A program made the translations under genes and the position numbers. Positions 59,847 through 64,000 of a stretch of 64,000 bases of DNA are shown one piece after another. Source of the DNA: Mucilaginibacter sp. 44-25 (GTDB taxonomy: Bacteria > Bacteroidota > Bacteroidia > Sphingobacteriales > Sphingobacteriaceae). Position 1 is the stretch's first letter, and each line of letters begins with the position of its first letter. The notes below the pieces were generated by a model. That model searched no databases, was not told where the DNA came from, and worked only from the letters and a program-made list of their open reading frames with translations. The stretch is from the NCBI GenBank assembly GCA_001898335.1, contig MKTS01000010.1, forward strand, positions 1-64,000. The letters run 5' to 3'.

Positions 59847-61364
59847 ATGGCCGGAGGTAAAGAAACCCCAAGACAGCGAATGATAGGTATACTCTACCTG
59901 GTATTATTAGGGTTAATAGCCCTTAACGTACCGGATAGTCTGCTTGATTCGTTTAAGAATATTACACGCAGTTTAGATGCCTCAAGAGGTAATGTAACCA
60001 ACAGTTTAAAAACTACTTACAGCGCATTTGAGGCCACCAAATTAAAAGAACAGCCCGAAAAGGCGAGCCAGCTATTGGCTAAAGCTAAAGAAGCCACTAA
60101 AATTACAGATGAGCTGAACAGTTACGTAGAAGAACTGAAAGCCGAATTGATAAAGAAAGGCGGCGGCATTAACCCGGACATCGATGATGTAAATGCACGC
60201 GAAAGCCTGGATATATCATCAGAAGTGATGATCAACGGCAAAAAGGCCGATGTGCTGAAAGAAAAGATAAAGGCAACCAAAGAAAAGTTATTGGCATTAC
60301 TGGGTAAGGATGCCCAGGGTGTTAATTTCTCGCTTAATGCTGATGATCTGCCATCCCGCCCGGGATATGTTAAAAAGACCTGGCAGGAGGCCTACTTCGG
60401 TGAGGGTATCCCACTGGGTGCGGCGTTAACTACATTAGCCAAAATACAGGCTGATAACAAGAATGCCGAAAATGAAGTGGTTAAAAAACTATTAGGTAAA
60501 GTTGATGAAGCGCAGGTAACGCTTAACCAATTCAGGGCTGTAGCGGTTGCGCCAAGCAGCTATGTTTTGGCAGGGCAACCTTACAAAGCAGAAATTTACC
60601 TTACTGCTTATGACGCCAATTCTAATCCAAGTATTACGGTAGGCGGCTCTACGGTGCCAACTTCAAATGGTGTAGGTACTTATACGGTGACAACCAGTGG
60701 TGAGGGTTTACGCACCTGGACAGGTACCTTATCTGTAAAACAGGTTGATGGGCCGCCAAAAACTTATCCTGTAAGTGGCAGCTATATGGTAGCCAAACCA
60801 TCTGCAGTAGTATCGCCTGATAAAATGAATGTATTGTATATCGGTGTGCCTAACCCGCTATCGGTATCTGCACCGGGTGTTTCCAAAGAAAGCATGAAGG
60901 TGAGCATGAGCGGCGGTTCTATTAGCGGCTCTAACGGGCACTATACGGCTACAGTAAGTTCTGTAGGTACGGCTAAAGTTACCGTAACAGGTGATAAAGG
61001 TATGGTGCTCGGCACCTCGGAGTTCCGTGTGAAGCGTATACCTGACCCTAAAGCCATGTTTGCCGGCAAAAGCGGTGGTAACACCAGCGCGGCTAACCTG
61101 CGCGCTCAAGACAGGGTATTTGCCAAGTTGGAGAACTTTGATTTTGACGCTAAATTTAACGTAACACGCTTTACGCTGATCGTTATAAAACCACGCCAGG
61201 ACGCTATTATCAACACCACAACCGGCGGCGAACTTTCAGGCGCAATGAAAGCGGCGATGAACGGCATAACGCCGGGTTCAACCGTAGTGTTTAAAGATAT
61301 TGTGGCTGTTGGCCCTGATGGTACACAGCGCGGTTTGGACGCTATTGTGTTAACGGCTAATTAA
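59847..61364 (+). CDS. gldM: Type IX secretion motor protein GldM
   Basis: A 505-residue protein with one N-terminal TM helix (about 13-33, LYLVLLGLIALNVPDSLLDSF) and a long periplasmic part of a helical D1 region followed by beta-sandwich D2-D4 domains (about 225-505). It transmits motor energy across the periplasm to GldK/GldN. Length and starting sequence MAGGKETPRQRMIGILYLVLLG fit the family closely. Confidence 0.95.
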   Translation: MAGGKETPRQRMIGILYLVLLGLIALNVPDSLLDSFKNITRSLDASRGNVTNSLKTTYSAFEATKLKEQPEKASQLLAKAKEATKITDELNSYVEELKAELIKKGGGINPDIDDVNARESLDISSEVMINGKKADVLKEKIKATKEKLLALLGKDAQGVNFSLNADDLPSRPGYVKKTWQEAYFGEGIPLGAALTTLAKIQADNKNAENEVVKKLLGKVDEAQVTLNQFRAVAVAPSSYVLAGQPYKAEIYLTAYDANSNPSITVGGSTVPTSNGVGTYTVTTSGEGLRTWTGTLSVKQVDGPPKTYPVSGSYMVAKPSAVVSPDKMNVLYIGVPNPLSVSAPGVSKESMKVSMSGGSISGSNGHYTATVSSVGTAKVTVTGDKGMVLGTSEFRVKRIPDPKAMFAGKSGGNTSAANLRAQDRVFAKLENFDFDAKFNVTRFTLIVIKPRQDAIINTTTGGELSGAMKAAMNGITPGSTVVFKDIVAVGPDGTQRGLDAIVLTAN

Positions 61365-61374
61365 TAGAGAGATT

Positions 61375-62334
61375 ATGAAAAAGAGCTATTTGATCATTTT
61401 ACTTTGCCTGGCTTGCAGCGTTACTTTTGCGCAAAGGAAAAGGACCACAAAAAGAGCTGCTAAACCTGCGGCGGTAAAGGCCGCCCCTAACAGCGGTGTT
61501 TCGCAGGCCGGTGCAACTACAAGTGCGGCTGTACAGCCCGATACCTCACGCAAAGCTTTTGACCGCCCGCTCGATGGCTATTACAAAAAAAATAATATTT
61601 TGAGCGCTCGTGTAACGCCTTATGCTAACCTGCGCGAGGCTGATGTAATGTTTGCAAGGCGTATATGGAGAGAGATTGACCTGCGCGAGAAAATGAACCA
61701 ATATTTGGCTTCGCCCAAACAGCGCCTTATTGACGTGCTAATGGCGGCTATAGCCGATGGTGAATTGACTGCTTATGACCCTACTCCGAGCAAGGATGAT
61801 CCTAACGGCGACAGCTTCAGCAAACCGCTTTCGGCCGCACAAGCCCAAAGCAGAATGGCTGACAGCGCCGTGGTAGATAAATTTGATAAAGATGGTAATA
61901 AGATAGGTTCTGAAGTACGTGCCGGAGAGTTTAACCCCGATAGCGTAATTAAATTCAGGATCAAGGAAGACTGGGTGTTTGATAAACAGCGCTCTATTTT
62001 TGAGCCGCGTATTATCGGTATAGCGCCGCTTATTAAACCTAAAGCCGCTGGTTTAGACCTCGAGTATCAGCCAGCTTTCTGGATCTATTTCCCTAAAGCG
62101 CGCCCTATATTAGCAACCAAGGAAGCGGTAAGCCGTAACAACGATGCTACCGGGCTAAGCTTTGATGATTGCTTTGTAAAGCGCATTTTTACCAGCTACA
62201 TTGTAAAACAATCAAACGATAAGGATGAGCGTATACGTGATTACATGCAGGGTATCGATAAATTATACGAATCAGATCGTATCAAGAAAACCTTGCTTGA
62301 TTACGAACTCAACCTTTGGAGATACGGTGAATAA
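61375..62334 (+). CDS. gldN: Type IX secretion protein GldN
   Basis: A 319-residue periplasmic protein with a signal peptide (1-20, ending TFAQ), a Lys/Ala-rich linker and the GldN domain from about residue 65 (FDRPLDGYYKKNNILSARV, then VMFARRIWREIDLREKMN). It pairs with GldK in the outer-membrane-associated ring. It is the last gene of the cluster, followed by a strong bidirectional terminator. Confidence 0.95.
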   Translation: MKKSYLIILLCLACSVTFAQRKRTTKRAAKPAAVKAAPNSGVSQAGATTSAAVQPDTSRKAFDRPLDGYYKKNNILSARVTPYANLREADVMFARRIWREIDLREKMNQYLASPKQRLIDVLMAAIADGELTAYDPTPSKDDPNGDSFSKPLSAAQAQSRMADSAVVDKFDKDGNKIGSEVRAGEFNPDSVIKFRIKEDWVFDKQRSIFEPRIIGIAPLIKPKAAGLDLEYQPAFWIYFPKARPILATKEAVSRNNDATGLSFDDCFVKRIFTSYIVKQSNDKDERIRDYMQGIDKLYESDRIKKTLLDYELNLWRYGE

Positions 62335-62349
62335 TCTCATTGGTTAAAC

Positions 62350-62385
62350 AAAAAGACCCGCTTATCGAAATAAGCGGGTCTTTTT
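62350..62385. terminator. Bidirectional Rho-independent terminator between gldN and uvrC
   Basis: A 15-bp perfect stem AAAAAGACCCGCTTA/TAAGCGGGTCTTTTT with a 6-nt loop; T-runs in both directions serve the convergent genes. Confidence 0.93.
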
Positions 62386-62399
62386 GTTATAATGAAATT

Positions 62400-64000
62400 T
62401 TAAGGTAGTAAGCCGCCTGCTTTTTGCTCGCTTACAGCAGGATTAAAGTATGCGGTTATAGCTTTAGCCTGTTTCAGGTTTACTACCTCCTGTAATTCCG
62501 CTTCAGTAGCTTCACGTATCTTCTTTACCGATTTGAAGTATTTTAAAAGCTTTTCTGCGGTGGTTTTGCCTACGCCGTCTATCAGCTCCAATTCGGTGGC
62601 TAAAGTGCCTTTGTCGCGCTTTTTGCGGTGGGCCGTAATACCAAAGCGGTGCGCTTCGTCACGCAGTTGCTGTATGATCTTTAAGGTTTCTGATTTTTTG
62701 TCCAGGTACATCGGGTATTGGTCGCCGGGGTAGTACAATTCTTCCAGGCGCTTGGCAATGCCTATCACGGTTACCTGTTTATCAATACCCAGCAGTTTAA
62801 GGCTTTTCATAGCCGATGAGAGCTGGCCCTTGCCACCGTCAATAATGATGAGTTGGGGTAGGCCGGTATCTTCATCCAACACACGGCGATATCTGCGGTA
62901 AACGGCTTCTTCCATTGTAGCAAAGTCGTTTGGTCCCTCAACTGTTTTTACGTTAAAAAAGCGGTAATCCTTTTTGGAGGGTTTCGCATCCCTGAAAACC
63001 ACAATGGCCGATACCGGGTATTTACCCTGGAAGTTAGAGTTATCAAAACACTCAATATGGCGGGGCAACTGATTCATGCGCAGATCTTTCATCATTTGCG
63101 AAAGCAGGCGCTCGGTACGCACTTCGGGGTTAAGTTTTTCGTACTGGTCTATCTTTTCTTTTTTAAAGAACTGCACATTCTTTTGCGACAGATCCAGCAG
63201 TTTCCTTTTCTCACCCAGTTTTGGTACGGTAAATTTAATACGGGTATCTTCCAGGTCGATGTTAAACGGCACAATGATCTCTTTCGATGTGCTATTATAC
63301 CGGCTCCTGAACTCGCTTATGGCTATCTCCAGCAGTTCCTCGTCGCTTTCATCCAGCCGTTTTTTAAGCTCAATGGTTTGCGTTTGGATAATAGTGCCAT
63401 TCATCACCTTTAAGTAGTTAACAAAGGCATATTTTTCCTCGGATGCGATGCTGAATACATCCACATCGGTAATTGACGAGTTTACTACTGTTGATTTGCT
63501 CTGGTAGTTTTCTAAAAGGTCCGATTTGCGTTTAAGACGGTGGGCCAGTTCAAAGTTAAGGTCGGCAACGGCTTCGTCAATATCGCGTTTAAGGTTACGC
63601 ACCACATTGCCTATTTTGCCATTCAAAACATCGGTAATTTCGCTGATGTTGCGGTCATAATCTTGTTCAGACTGAAAATTCTGGCAAGGGCCTTTACAGT
63701 TGCCCAATTGATATTCCAGGCATACTTTAAACTTGCCTTTATCAATGTTTTCGCGCGTGAGTGCCAGGTTGCAGGTGCGCAGCGGATAGGTTTCTTTGAT
63801 AAGCCCTAATATGGTATGCATCATGCTTACTGAGGCATAAGGGCCAAGGTATTTTGAGCCGTCTTTGATAATGCGCCTGGTCCAGTAAATACGCGGGAAA
63901 TTCTCGTTCTTAATGATGATCCAGGGGTAGGTCTTATCATCCTTAAGCATTACGTTGTACCGTGGCTGATGCTTCTTGATCATGCTGTTTTCCAGCAGCC
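62400..64000 (-). CDS. uvrC: Excinuclease ABC subunit C (partial, 5' end beyond the window)
   Basis: At least 527 residues of UvrC, the dual nuclease of nucleotide excision repair. Seen in order: the end of the GIY-YIG domain (IKKHQPRYNVMLKDDKTYPWI), the Cys-rich CNLALTRENIDKGKFKVCLEYQLGNC element, the UVR motif (FELAHRLKRKSDLLENYQ), the RNase H-like C-terminal nuclease (ECFDNSNFQG, IIIDGGKGQLSSA) and two helix-hairpin-helix units (IDGVGKTTAEKLL). The ATG at 63983 is not the true start: the frame stays open to the window edge (LLENS just upstream) and the family has about 70 more residues there. Confidence 0.95.
   Translation of the reverse strand, partial: LLENSMIKKHQPRYNVMLKDDKTYPWIIIKNENFPRIYWTRRIIKDGSKYLGPYASVSMMHTILGLIKETYPLRTCNLALTRENIDKGKFKVCLEYQLGNCKGPCQNFQSEQDYDRNISEITDVLNGKIGNVVRNLKRDIDEAVADLNFELAHRLKRKSDLLENYQSKSTVVNSSITDVDVFSIASEEKYAFVNYLKVMNGTIIQTQTIELKKRLDESDEELLEIAISEFRSRYNSTSKEIIVPFNIDLEDTRIKFTVPKLGEKRKLLDLSQKNVQFFKKEKIDQYEKLNPEVRTERLLSQMMKDLRMNQLPRHIECFDNSNFQGKYPVSAIVVFRDAKPSKKDYRFFNVKTVEGPNDFATMEEAVYRRYRRVLDEDTGLPQLIIIDGGKGQLSSAMKSLKLLGIDKQVTVIGIAKRLEELYYPGDQYPMYLDKKSETLKIIQQLRDEAHRFGITAHRKKRDKGTLATELELIDGVGKTTAEKLLKYFKSVKKIREATEAELQEVVNLKQAKAITAYFNPAVSEQKAGGLLP

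Overview
The window looks like a chromosomal segment of a Bacteroidota, most likely Sphingobacteriaceae (Mucilaginibacter/Pedobacter-like). Reasons: a complete gldK-gldL-gldM-gldN cluster (type IX secretion core), a T9SS C-terminal sorting domain on a subtilase, GLPGLI-family and OMP_b-brl_3-type proteins, and promoters of the TTTG-N19/20-TAnnTTTG class. Genus is inference from protein style; no rRNA or tRNA gene was seen.

Left flank (1-31.0 kb), ordinary chromosome: a BLUF photoreceptor; a Gfo/Idh/MocA oxidoreductase with a Tat-exported sugar isomerase-like protein; a GLPGLI protein with its outer-membrane receptor; a T9SS-sorted S8 subtilase whose Asp and His catalytic positions are substituted; a HEIGH-type metalloprotease lipoprotein; rfbC; a TPR protein; an S9-peptidase-like lipoprotein without its catalytic Ser and His, in an operon with a histidine kinase and response regulator; a metallophosphoesterase/UbiA-like/methyltransferase operon; an AAA ATPase with a VWA protein; a PfkB sugar kinase; an M20 deacylase with a GNAT protein (probably arginine pathway); two tandem JmjC-like cupins; a fasciclin protein; and hemW.

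Mobile element (about 31.05-55.56 kb): it sits between hemW and a DUF4271 gene. The left end has a tyrosine integrase under a good Bacteroidetes promoter, with four copies of a TGTTACT heptamer around it; two more copies with the same spacing lie at the right end. Next come an HTH protein, a chimeric primase-helicase/Toprim gene, an oriT-like palindrome cluster, a MobC-like protein, a relaxase, and an antitoxin-like/zeta-toxin pair. No type IV secretion genes are present, so it is mobilizable rather than self-conjugative. A 159-bp nested palindrome separates this module from the cargo.

Cargo (37.9-55.1 kb) is dominated by sulfur chemistry: a TsdA-like diheme cytochrome c, a DsrE protein, two orphan periplasmic binding proteins (one AcfC-like) flanking a 1-Cys peroxiredoxin, LysR and Crp/Fnr regulators, a flavin reductase-like protein, a TauE/SafE exporter, a split YeeE/YedE thiosulfate-type permease, a persulfide dioxygenase-rhodanese fusion, a TlpA thioredoxin, a methyltransferase and a YeiH-type exporter. 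I read it as a mobile inorganic-sulfur oxidation, detoxification and transport island; its substrate is inferred. The right end holds small exported proteins and an IS1182-type transposase remnant.

Right flank (55.6-64 kb): DUF4271 gene, uroporphyrinogen-III synthase-like hemD, gldKLMN, and a uvrC gene running off the window end.
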